Shown here one piece after another: positions 57,274 through 64,000 of a stretch of DNA of 64,000 nt (the stretch's first letter is position 1; every line of letters begins with the position of its first letter). This DNA comes from Pseudomonas chlororaphis (GTDB taxonomy: Bacteria; Pseudomonadota; Gammaproteobacteria; Pseudomonadales; Pseudomonadaceae). Below the pieces are notes generated by a model, which searched no databases, was not told where the DNA came from, and saw nothing but the letters and a program-made list of their open reading frames with translations. The position numbers and the translations under genes were made by a program. The stretch is taken from positions 5,838,509 to 5,902,508 of the forward strand of contig CP011020.1 of the NCBI GenBank assembly GCA_001023535.1, read 5' to 3'.

Positions 57274-57451
57274 GCGGTTCTCCTTGCATTCACTTTCAGA
57301 CAGACGGGATCACCGCCCCGGCCGACCTTACACAATATTTACCCAACGGCGTTGTGAATCCTGAGAAAATCGCTGTCATAGCCAGTAACCCCGCGACCCT
57401 CATCGGGTCTGCTACAGACCACAGGCGACGGGGCCGGAACGAGGAACAGCC

Positions 57452-57802
57452 ATGAAACGTAAACTTCCCATCATCGCCCTGCTCGTGGGGGCACTCGCGG
57501 TCACCGGCCAGGCTAGCGCACATGGTCGTGGTGGTTGGGAGGGGCCCGCAGTGTTCGGCGCAATCGTCGGTTCGGCCATCGTTGGCTCGGCCATCATCAA
57601 CCGTGACCGGCCGGTGTATGTGCAGCAACCGGTCTATGTCCAACCGCAGCCGGTCTATGTGCAGCAGCCACCCCCCGTCTACTACCAACCTCAGCCGGTG
57701 TATGTAGAGCAACCCATCTACTATCGCCCAGCGCCGGTGTATTACGGGCCACCACGTGGCTATTACTACGGCCCACCTCGCGGTCATTACGGCCGCTGGT
57801 AA
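57452..57802 (+). CDS. Secreted Pro/Tyr/Val repeat protein
   Basis: A 116-residue protein with a Sec signal (1-23, cleavage after ASA), a glycine-zipper-like segment (VFGAIVGSAIVGSAIIN), and about nine short repeats of the form PVYVQQ/PVYYQP/PPRGYYYG. Low complexity with many Tyr and Pro. Probably extracytoplasmic or surface associated. Similar short proteins are common in proteobacteria; function unknown. Confidence 0.8.
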   Translation: MKRKLPIIALLVGALAVTGQASAHGRGGWEGPAVFGAIVGSAIVGSAIINRDRPVYVQQPVYVQPQPVYVQQPPPVYYQPQPVYVEQPIYYRPAPVYYGPPRGYYYGPPRGHYGRW

Positions 57803-57819
57803 CCCAATTGTTGTGACAA

Positions 57820-57858
57820 AAAAACCAGCCTGTGACCGCGCGTCACAGGCTGGTTTTT
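57820..57858 (+). terminator. Terminator of the Pro/Tyr-repeat gene
   Basis: AAAAACCAGCCTGTGAC / GTCACAGGCTGGTTTTT, a perfect 17-bp stem with a 5-base loop. Confidence 0.95.
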
Positions 57859-57885
57859 CAGTTATGGCGCAAAAAAGCAACGCGA

Positions 57886-57974
57886 TGTGGGAGCGAGCTT
57901 GCTCGCGAATGCAGTGGGCCTGTCACATCTTCATCACCAGACAAGCCGCCTTCGCGAGCAAGCTCGCTCCCACA
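57886..57974. repeat. REPIN
   Basis: TGTGGGAGCGAGCTTGCTCG and inverted GCGAGCAAGCTCGCTCCCAC, about 48 bp apart. Same class as those at 2564, 17715, 21915 and 47573. Confidence 0.9.
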
Positions 57975-57993
57975 GGTCAGTGCCGTTTATGGG

Positions 57994-59511
57994 TCAGACG
58001 TGCTCGCTGCTTTTCTGGCGCACCGGAGCCTGTTCGACTGGGTGGGACGGTTCGGCCACCACCGGGATTTCGTTGCCATCGCAGTCGTGCAGTTTGCCAT
58101 CGCTGAAGTAATCACCTTCGCGCAGCGCCGCCAGGTCCTGGTAACGCAACACCCGCTCGGTACCCGCGGCGAAGACCGACTGCTGGTCGGAGTTGCCCGT
58201 GGTGAAGTGGTTGAACGCCAGGTTCAGCATGATCGCCATGATGGCCGAGGAACTGATGCCCGAATGGAAGATGGTCGCGAACCAGCTCGGGAAATGATCG
58301 TAGAAGTTCGGGGCCGCGATGGGAATCATGCCGAAGCCGATGGAGGTGGCAACGATGATCAGGTTGACGTTGTTGCGATAGTCGACTTTCGACAGCGTAC
58401 GAATGCCACTGGCCGCCACGGTGCCGAACAGCACGATACCGGCACCGCCGAGGACCGAGGTCGGCACCGCTGCGATGACCCGCCCCATGAACGGCAGCAG
58501 GCCAAGCACCACCAGGAACACCCCGCCGGTCGCGACGACGAAGCGGCTCTTGATCCCGGTCACCGCCACCAGCCCGACGTTCTGGGCGAAGGCACTCTGG
58601 GTGAAAGAGCCGAAAATCGGCGCGATCATGCTCGACAGCATGTCTGCCCGCAAGCCGTTGCCCAGGCGTCGGGAGTCGACCTTTGTGTCGATGATCTCAC
58701 CCACCGCCAGGATGTCGGCGGAGGTTTCCACCAGGGTTACCATGATCACGATGCACATCGACAGGATCGCAGCGATGTGGAAGGTCGGCATGCCAAAGTG
58801 GAACGGAGTCGGGAAGCCGAACATCGGGCCCTGGCTGACCGCGGAAAAGTCCGCCATGCCGAGGAACACCGCAATCACGGTGCCGATGACCATCGCCAAC
58901 AGAATCGACAGGCGCGAGATGGTGGCGCTGCCCATTTTGCTCAGCAGCAACACCAGCACCAGGGTCACCGCCGCCAGGCCGATGTTGGCCAGGCTGCCGA
59001 AATCGGCGGCGTGGCTGTTGCCCCCCATCGCCCAACGCGCCGCCACCGGCATCAGGGTCAGGCCGATGGTGGTGATCACGATGCCGGTGACCAGCGGCGG
59101 AAAGAACCGGGTGATGCGCGAAAACACCGGCGTAATCAGTAAACCGATCAGCGAGGCGGCGATCACCGCGCCGAGAATGGCTTGAAAGCCGCCCTCACCG
59201 CCGCTGCCGACAATCGCCACCATGGTCGCGACCCCCGAGAACGACACGCCTTGCACCAGCGGCAACTGGCAACCGAAGAACGGCAGGCCGAGGGTCTGCA
59301 ACAGCGTCGCCAACCCCCCCGCGAACAACGACGCGGCAATCAGCAGGCCGATGTCCGCCGGCGACAGCCCGGCCGCCTGGCCGATGATCAACGGCACGGC
59401 GACGATGCCACCGTACATGGTCAACACATGTTGCAGGCCGTAGGCCATATTCGCGCCGACACCAAGGTTCTCGTCCTCGGGCCGTGGAAGTGAAACATGG
59501 GGCGTTTTCAT
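57994..59511 (-). CDS. Xanthine/uracil (NCS2) permease
   Basis: A 505-residue purine/pyrimidine transporter of the NCS2 family with about fourteen helices. The family motif QNxGxxxxTG is present as FAQNVGLVAVTGIKSR, and GGVFLVVLGLLPFMG follows. Motif choice (QNVGLVAVTG) fits xanthine rather than urate carriers. Start MKTPHVSLPRPEDENLG at 59511. Palindromes at 59563 and 59579 lie just upstream and may bind a GntR-type repressor. Confidence 0.93.
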   Translation of the reverse strand: MKTPHVSLPRPEDENLGVGANMAYGLQHVLTMYGGIVAVPLIIGQAAGLSPADIGLLIAASLFAGGLATLLQTLGLPFFGCQLPLVQGVSFSGVATMVAIVGSGGEGGFQAILGAVIAASLIGLLITPVFSRITRFFPPLVTGIVITTIGLTLMPVAARWAMGGNSHAADFGSLANIGLAAVTLVLVLLLSKMGSATISRLSILLAMVIGTVIAVFLGMADFSAVSQGPMFGFPTPFHFGMPTFHIAAILSMCIVIMVTLVETSADILAVGEIIDTKVDSRRLGNGLRADMLSSMIAPIFGSFTQSAFAQNVGLVAVTGIKSRFVVATGGVFLVVLGLLPFMGRVIAAVPTSVLGGAGIVLFGTVAASGIRTLSKVDYRNNVNLIIVATSIGFGMIPIAAPNFYDHFPSWFATIFHSGISSSAIMAIMLNLAFNHFTTGNSDQQSVFAAGTERVLRYQDLAALREGDYFSDGKLHDCDGNEIPVVAEPSHPVEQAPVRQKSSEHV

Positions 59512-59562
59512 AGTTCGGGGGTTCCCTGTTTTTTGTTATGCGCACACTGTATTCAAAACTTA

Positions 59563-59592
59563 GGACAAATGTCCATAGAGTTGTATACAACT
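59563..59592. promoter_or_regulatory. Two palindromes upstream of the NCS2 permease
   Basis: GGACA-AA-TGTCC (59563-59574) and the perfect AGTTGTATACAACT (59579-59592). TTGTATACAA is a typical core for FadR-type GntR regulators. Positions 52-81 bp upstream of the permease start suit an operator. No regulator gene is adjacent. Confidence 0.55.
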
Positions 59593-59652
59593 TACCAGTC
59601 GCATCATGGACAGAGAGTCAGCGCCAGGATCAGGCGCCCCCCACTGCCCTGC

Positions 59653-60471
59653 TCAGAGCAACCCCATCACAGCCGGACGCAAGAGGTCCCGGGGCGGCAG
59701 TCGCAGGTCGAACTCGGTTTCCAGCAGCGCCATCAATTCATCGGCATCGGCGATCACGCGTCGCTCGCTCTCCTGCCCTATCCGGTGCACGGCATAGCTA
59801 TTGCCGTTCAGGGTCTTGCGCAAACCGTCACCGGTGCGGGCCACCATCAGGCGCCCCATGAACGGCGAGTCCGGGTGACTGCACACGTACCAGTTGCCGA
59901 CGGTGTAGTCGATGTCTTCCTGGCGTTGCAGGTCGAACAGGTACATCGGTCGCCATTCGTCACCGACCTTGGCACGCAACAGGTAGCCGTCCTCGTGCAC
60001 GTCGATGCGGTACGGTTCATGGGGGGTGAATTGGCTGTCCCGGCTGTCCAGCAGCAGCGGCGCGGTGGGCACCATGCCGCCAAAGCCGACGTCGGTGATG
60101 TAGCGCACACCGTCGAACGTCACCAGGCTCAGGCGATGGGTGCGCGCAGGCCAGGCACCCTCCGGGGCGTTCATCACCACCCGTCCGGTGATGCTCCGGG
60201 CTTCAAAGCCCAGTGCCTGTAACAAGGCCAGGAACAGTTGGTTGAGCTCGTAGCAATAGCCACCGCGGCCTTGCTCGAAGACCTTTCGCTCAACCGATTC
60301 GAGGTCGATGGCCACCGGCTGGCGCAGCAATGTCGAGATCGTTTCGAAAGGGAATTGGGCGGTGTGGCGTCTTTGAAGTTGCCCCAGCGTCTCGAGCGTT
60401 GGGGCGGGCGGCGTGTCGAAACCCAGGCGCCGCAGATAGCGGGCCGTATCGCTCAGTTGTGCACGACTCAT
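59653..60471 (-). CDS. nat: Arylamine N-acetyltransferase
   Basis: A 272-residue enzyme that acetylates arylamines and hydrazines from acetyl-CoA. Catalytic triad visible: Cys73 in GRGGYCYELNQLF (RGGxCxExN), His in RTHRLSLVTF, and Asp in ITDVGFGG. Length normal. No linked genes. Confidence 0.95.
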   Translation of the reverse strand: MSRAQLSDTARYLRRLGFDTPPAPTLETLGQLQRRHTAQFPFETISTLLRQPVAIDLESVERKVFEQGRGGYCYELNQLFLALLQALGFEARSITGRVVMNAPEGAWPARTHRLSLVTFDGVRYITDVGFGGMVPTAPLLLDSRDSQFTPHEPYRIDVHEDGYLLRAKVGDEWRPMYLFDLQRQEDIDYTVGNWYVCSHPDSPFMGRLMVARTGDGLRKTLNGNSYAVHRIGQESERRVIADADELMALLETEFDLRLPPRDLLRPAVMGLL

Positions 60472-60571
60472 GACGGTGTCCTTTACCGGTCTGGCGCAGC
60501 GCTACCAGACAGCGCGCTGCGGATGGCGCCAGGTATAAGCCATTACCCGTCGGGTGACAACGCTTCGCTGC

Positions 60572-61366
60572 TCAGCGCCGCTTGCGCGAAGCCAGGCGGA
60601 TCCAGGTGGGCGCATGGTCGCTGGGGTGTTCCTCGTTCCGGACCCAGGCATCCACGCCCGCCTCGCTCAGGTAAGGGCTGGCCGCCGGGTTGAGCAGCAA
60701 GTGGTCGATGCGAAGTCCGGAGTTTTTCTGCCAGTGCTGGCGGAAATAATCCCAGAAGGTGTAGATCCGCTCGTCCGGGTACAGGTGGCGCAACGAATCG
60801 GTCCACCCCTGGTCCAGCAGACGCTGGTAGCACTCGCGGCTCTGCGGTTGCAGCAACGCGTCCTTGAGCCAGGAGCGCGGGTTGTAGATGTCCAGGTCGG
60901 TGGGCACCACATTGTAGTCGCCGGCCAGCACCACCGGGTGATCGCTGGCTTGAAGCCCTTGGGCGTACTCGATCAGCCGCTCGAACCAGGCCAGCTTGTA
61001 CTCGAACTTCGGCCCTGGCTGCGGGTTGCCGTTGGGCAGGTAGAGACACCCCACCAGCACGCCGTGCACCGCGGCCTCCAGGTAGCGGCTGTGGCTGTCG
61101 CCTTCGCCACCGGGCAGGCCACGACGGCTCTCCAGCGGCTGCGCATCACGGGCGAGAATCGCCACGCCGTTCCACGACGCCTGACCGTGCCAGATCGATC
61201 CATAGCCCACCGACTCGATCTCCGCCGCCGGAAAGTCCTTGTCGAGCGCCTTGAGTTCCTGCAGGCAGACGACATCCGGCTTCTCTCGCTCCAGCCATTG
61301 CAACAGGTTCGGCAGCCGCGCCCGGATGCCATTGATATTGAAGGTCGCGATACGCAGGTTTTTCAT
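60572..61366 (-). CDS. xthA: Exodeoxyribonuclease III / AP endonuclease
   Basis: A 264-residue EEP-fold nuclease for abasic-site repair. Signature residues: NINGIRAR (Asn7), VVCLQELKALD (metal Glu), GDYNVVPTDLDIYNP, and the C-terminal SDHAPTWI with the catalytic His. ATG at 61366 (MKNLRIATFNI) chosen over 61393. Confidence 0.96.
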   Translation of the reverse strand: MKNLRIATFNINGIRARLPNLLQWLEREKPDVVCLQELKALDKDFPAAEIESVGYGSIWHGQASWNGVAILARDAQPLESRRGLPGGEGDSHSRYLEAAVHGVLVGCLYLPNGNPQPGPKFEYKLAWFERLIEYAQGLQASDHPVVLAGDYNVVPTDLDIYNPRSWLKDALLQPQSRECYQRLLDQGWTDSLRHLYPDERIYTFWDYFRQHWQKNSGLRIDHLLLNPAASPYLSEAGVDAWVRNEEHPSDHAPTWIRLASRKRR

Positions 61367-61435
61367 GGGCCAACACTCGAAAGACCGGGACACTGGCTGT
61401 GACCGGCGACAGCGCCCGGTGGTTGCAACGCGTCC

Positions 61436-64000
61436 TCAGGAACCGGTTTTCGACAACGCCTGACGGTCTTGCAGCAGGTGCGCGAAGGCCTGTTTGTCGA
61501 TCGGGCGGCTGAGGAAGTAACCCTGCACTTCATGGCACTGGTCCGAGCCCAACGAGCCCAGTTGGGCCAGGGTCTCGACGCCTTCGGCCGTCACCGTCAG
61601 GCCCATGGCCTTGCCGAGGTTGATGATCGCCTGCACCACCGCCCGGTCATTGCTGCTGTTGCTCATGGAGGCGATGAAGCGTTTATCGATCTTGATGCCG
61701 TCGAACGGGTACGTGCGCAGGTAGCCGAGGGACGAATAACCGGTGCCGAAATCGTCCATGTTCAAGCGCACACCCAGTTCCTTCAGGGCGTTCATGGTGT
61801 GCAGCGCGCCGTCCACGTCGTTGAGCATCACGTTCTCGGTGATTTCCAGTTCCAGGCGGCTGGCCGGGAACCGCGTCTCGATCAACACCCGGCGCACGTC
61901 TTCCACCACGTCGCTGCGCTCGAACTGCGCTGGCGACAGGTTGACCGACACCATCAGTTCGCCGGGCCAGCTCAGCGCGGTTTCACAGGCTTCGCGCAAT
62001 ACCCAGTTGGACAGCGGCACAATCAGGTCAGTCTGTTCGGCCAGCGGAATGAACGCATCGGGGCCCAGTAGCCCCTGGGTCGGGTGCTGCCAGCGCACCA
62101 GCGCCTCGACGGCGACGATGTCACGCCCATCGACGGTGTAGCGCGGCTGGAAATGCAAGACGAATTCGTGTTGGCGCACGGCTTGGCGCAGGTCGCTTTC
62201 CAGTTGCCGACGGTGCTGGATCTGGTCGTTCATCTGCGAGGCGAAATAGCACCAGGTTCGCTTGCCTTCGGACTTGGCCTGATACAAGGCAATGTCGGCG
62301 CAACGGATCAGCTCACCGGGCACGTGGCCCTGGCGACGACTCACGGCGATGCCGATGCTGGCACCGATGTGCAGCGAATGGGTTTCGTAATGAATCGGTT
62401 GCTGCAGGCTCCCGATCAAGCGCTCGCAGAATCGGTCGATCTCGGTGGTGTGCTCCATGCCGCTGAGCACCACCACGAACTCATCGCCGCCCAGCCGCGC
62501 CACCAGGTCCTGCTCGCGGGTACAGTCGCGCAGGCGCTGGGCCACTTCCAGCAATACCGCGTCACCGGCCGGGTGACCGAGGGAGTCGTTGATCGGCTTG
62601 AAGTTGTCCAGGTCCACCATGAGCAACGTCAAGGGTGGGGCATGCTCCTTGGCCAGCAGCGCGTCGTCCAGGTAGCGTGCCAGCTTGTTGCGGTTCGGCA
62701 GGCCCGTCAGCGCATCGTGCAACGACAGATGCTGGACCTGGGCGTGAGCCGCCACCTCGTCGGTAATGTCACTGGCGGTGCCGCGGTAGCCCACCACCGC
62801 GGCCTTGTCGATAATCGGCCGCGCCGACACCCGGCAGAAGCGCAATTGCCCGGAATGATCGCGGTAGGAGCAACGCAGGTTGCTGGCGCTCTGCTCCTGG
62901 GTGAGCGTGCCCAACCAGAGGGCGATCGGCGTCGTGTCGCAGTACAGCAGTTGTTCGATGTCCTGCCCCAGCCATTGTCGATCGGAGAACCCGGTAACGG
63001 TGCCGAAGCGTCCGGACAAGTAGGTGATATGCCCTTCGCCGTCGATTTCCCAGATCCAGTCGGAGGCCGCTTCCGCCACGGCGCGAAAGCGTTCCTCGCT
63101 GGCTTCCAGGGCCTGCGTCGAGCGCTCCAGGCTGTCGTAGCTGGCATCCACCTGGCGCGCCGTGCGCAGGGCATAGCGGAAGAAATAAGCCGTCAGCAGC
63201 GCCAGGATCAGCAGCGCGCCGCCCAACGGCGGCAACAGCGACCACAGCAGATGCTGGCCCGGACGCTCCAGGCGCGAGACCAGGCTGTAACCGGTGCTGT
63301 CCAGCGGCACGGCGGGCTGGCCGGGCGCCAACTCGGAATCCTTGACCAGGTGCAGGTCGGTCAGCCCGTAGTTCTGGCCCAGCGCGCGCAGCTTGACATG
63401 GGTCAGTTGGTCGACGAACACCAGCACCGATGTACCTTGGGGCGCGACCCGAGGGCGCTCGTCATTGGGCAGGATCACCGAGGCCGTGACGATGGCCGGC
63501 CAGCCTTCGAACAGGGTGTAGCGGACCGCCGGGGCGGTCAGGTCGGCCTGCGCCTGCAACTGATCCACCAGCGGCTCCAACGGCATGTCCATGTGGGCGC
63601 GCGCGTCAGTCTGCTGGTGCTGCCCGCGTACCACGGCGTACTTTGTGCGCTCACGGTCGATGACGAACACGCCTTCATAGCCGTCATTGGTGAACAGGGT
63701 CTTGCCCATGTTCTGGTCGGCATAGGCCCATTGCACGTCGACCTCGCCGTTGAGGTGCTCGTAGGCCGTGGTCCAGTAGGTGTAGCTAGTGATGTAGTTC
63801 TTAGACGCCGTGATCCGGTTTTCCACCGCGCGTTCGGTGTAGAAAAAGTTCTTGCGCACATCTTGCGCGTCGAGTTGCCGTGCAATGTTGAACAGCGCGA
63901 CGACGGCCACCAGCACCCCCAGTACAAACAGCCCACCGACGGCCGCCACCAGGCGACGGGTGATCGGGGTGTGACGAGGGGTGTTCGAACGCGTAGTCGT
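61436..64000 (-). CDS. CHASE4-like/PAS/GGDEF/EAL cyclic-di-GMP protein, 5' end outside window
   Basis: At least 854 residues; the frame remains open to base 64000 without a start (TTRSNTPRHTPITRRLVAAVGG), so the N-terminus is missing. Order: membrane helix, periplasmic CHASE4-type domain (about 240 residues, FFYTERAVENRITASKNYITSYTYWTTAYE), second helix (LLWSLLPPLGGALLILALLTAYFF), PAS domain (ERFRAVAEAASDWIWEIDGEGHITYLSG), GGDEF domain with intact ARLGGDEFVV, and EAL domain with intact VEALVRW and DDFGTGYSSLGYL. Both catalytic motifs are complete, so it could both make and break cyclic-di-GMP. Confidence 0.95.
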   Translation of the reverse strand, partial: TTTRSNTPRHTPITRRLVAAVGGLFVLGVLVAVVALFNIARQLDAQDVRKNFFYTERAVENRITASKNYITSYTYWTTAYEHLNGEVDVQWAYADQNMGKTLFTNDGYEGVFVIDRERTKYAVVRGQHQQTDARAHMDMPLEPLVDQLQAQADLTAPAVRYTLFEGWPAIVTASVILPNDERPRVAPQGTSVLVFVDQLTHVKLRALGQNYGLTDLHLVKDSELAPGQPAVPLDSTGYSLVSRLERPGQHLLWSLLPPLGGALLILALLTAYFFRYALRTARQVDASYDSLERSTQALEASEERFRAVAEAASDWIWEIDGEGHITYLSGRFGTVTGFSDRQWLGQDIEQLLYCDTTPIALWLGTLTQEQSASNLRCSYRDHSGQLRFCRVSARPIIDKAAVVGYRGTASDITDEVAAHAQVQHLSLHDALTGLPNRNKLARYLDDALLAKEHAPPLTLLMVDLDNFKPINDSLGHPAGDAVLLEVAQRLRDCTREQDLVARLGGDEFVVVLSGMEHTTEIDRFCERLIGSLQQPIHYETHSLHIGASIGIAVSRRQGHVPGELIRCADIALYQAKSEGKRTWCYFASQMNDQIQHRRQLESDLRQAVRQHEFVLHFQPRYTVDGRDIVAVEALVRWQHPTQGLLGPDAFIPLAEQTDLIVPLSNWVLREACETALSWPGELMVSVNLSPAQFERSDVVEDVRRVLIETRFPASRLELEITENVMLNDVDGALHTMNALKELGVRLNMDDFGTGYSSLGYLRTYPFDGIKIDKRFIASMSNSSNDRAVVQAIINLGKAMGLTVTAEGVETLAQLGSLGSDQCHEVQGYFLSRPIDKQAFAHLLQDRQALSKTGS

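Overview
The window looks like a chromosomal segment of a fluorescent Pseudomonas (P. fluorescens group). The evidence is high GC with the matching codon bias, abundant Pseudomonas REP/REPIN hairpins, a PrrF iron-responsive small RNA, a CrcY-type catabolite-repression small RNA beside mvaB, and the tRNA(Arg-His-Leu)-tig-clpP-clpX-lon-hupB-ppiD block. I see no prophage, integrase, insertion sequence, CRISPR array or obvious defence island. The contents are mostly core metabolism plus several regulatory loci.

Layout. 1-2.0 kb: an acyl-CoA dehydrogenase, cut by the window edge, divergent from a LysR regulator. 2.1-11.8 kb: leucine/isovalerate catabolism, with the MerR regulator liuR, HMG-CoA lyase (liuE/mvaB), the crcY small RNA under a textbook sigma54 promoter, an acyl-CoA ligase, and the divergent liuABCD operon. 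Three similar palindromes (one before liuR, two between the ligase and liuA) are probably LiuR operators. 11.8-13.2 kb: a CI/PrtR-like repressor whose self-cleavage residues are both substituted, a small DUF6124-type protein, and prrF with a Fur box over its promoter. 13.4-17.7 kb: an M14 carboxypeptidase, then a catalase-like peroxidase/cytochrome b561 operon divergent from an ECF sigma/anti-sigma operon. The shared intergenic region has two oppositely oriented copies of GGAATAA-N14-CGTC, which suggests that the sigma factor drives both operons.

17.8-25.6 kb: an IclR-regulated catabolic unit with a polyamine-type ABC importer and a three-subunit 2Fe-2S/FAD/FAD amine or amino-acid oxidase related to HcnABC, opine oxidase and D-hydroxyproline dehydrogenase; the substrate is unknown. 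25.7-30 kb: a leucine-rich-repeat protein kinase, a YebC/TACO1 protein, an orphan short VgrG and a second cytochrome b561. 30-36.9 kb: a PLP deaminase-family enzyme, fadH, a membrane-anchored nitrilase-fold protein lacking the catalytic Cys, an AraC regulator, a 28-residue protein and a DUF2242 lipoprotein. 37-46.4 kb (minus strand): tRNAs, tig, clpP, clpX, lon (with a sigma32-like promoter), hupB, a tRNA-like RNA with its own terminator, and ppiD.

46.7-64 kb: folD, pbpG, several small genes, a C39-like lipoprotein that has lost catalytic Cys and His, a TerC protein, nhaR, an MFS exporter, sstT, a shikimate-dehydrogenase-like gene, a Pro/Tyr-repeat secreted protein, a xanthine/uracil permease preceded by GntR-like palindromes, an arylamine N-acetyltransferase, xthA, and a CHASE4-like/PAS/GGDEF/EAL protein running off the right edge. 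The signals most worth following are the tRNA-like gene, the paired ECF promoters, the non-cleavable repressor, the complete crcY and prrF control regions, and the two hydrolase-fold proteins with lost active sites.
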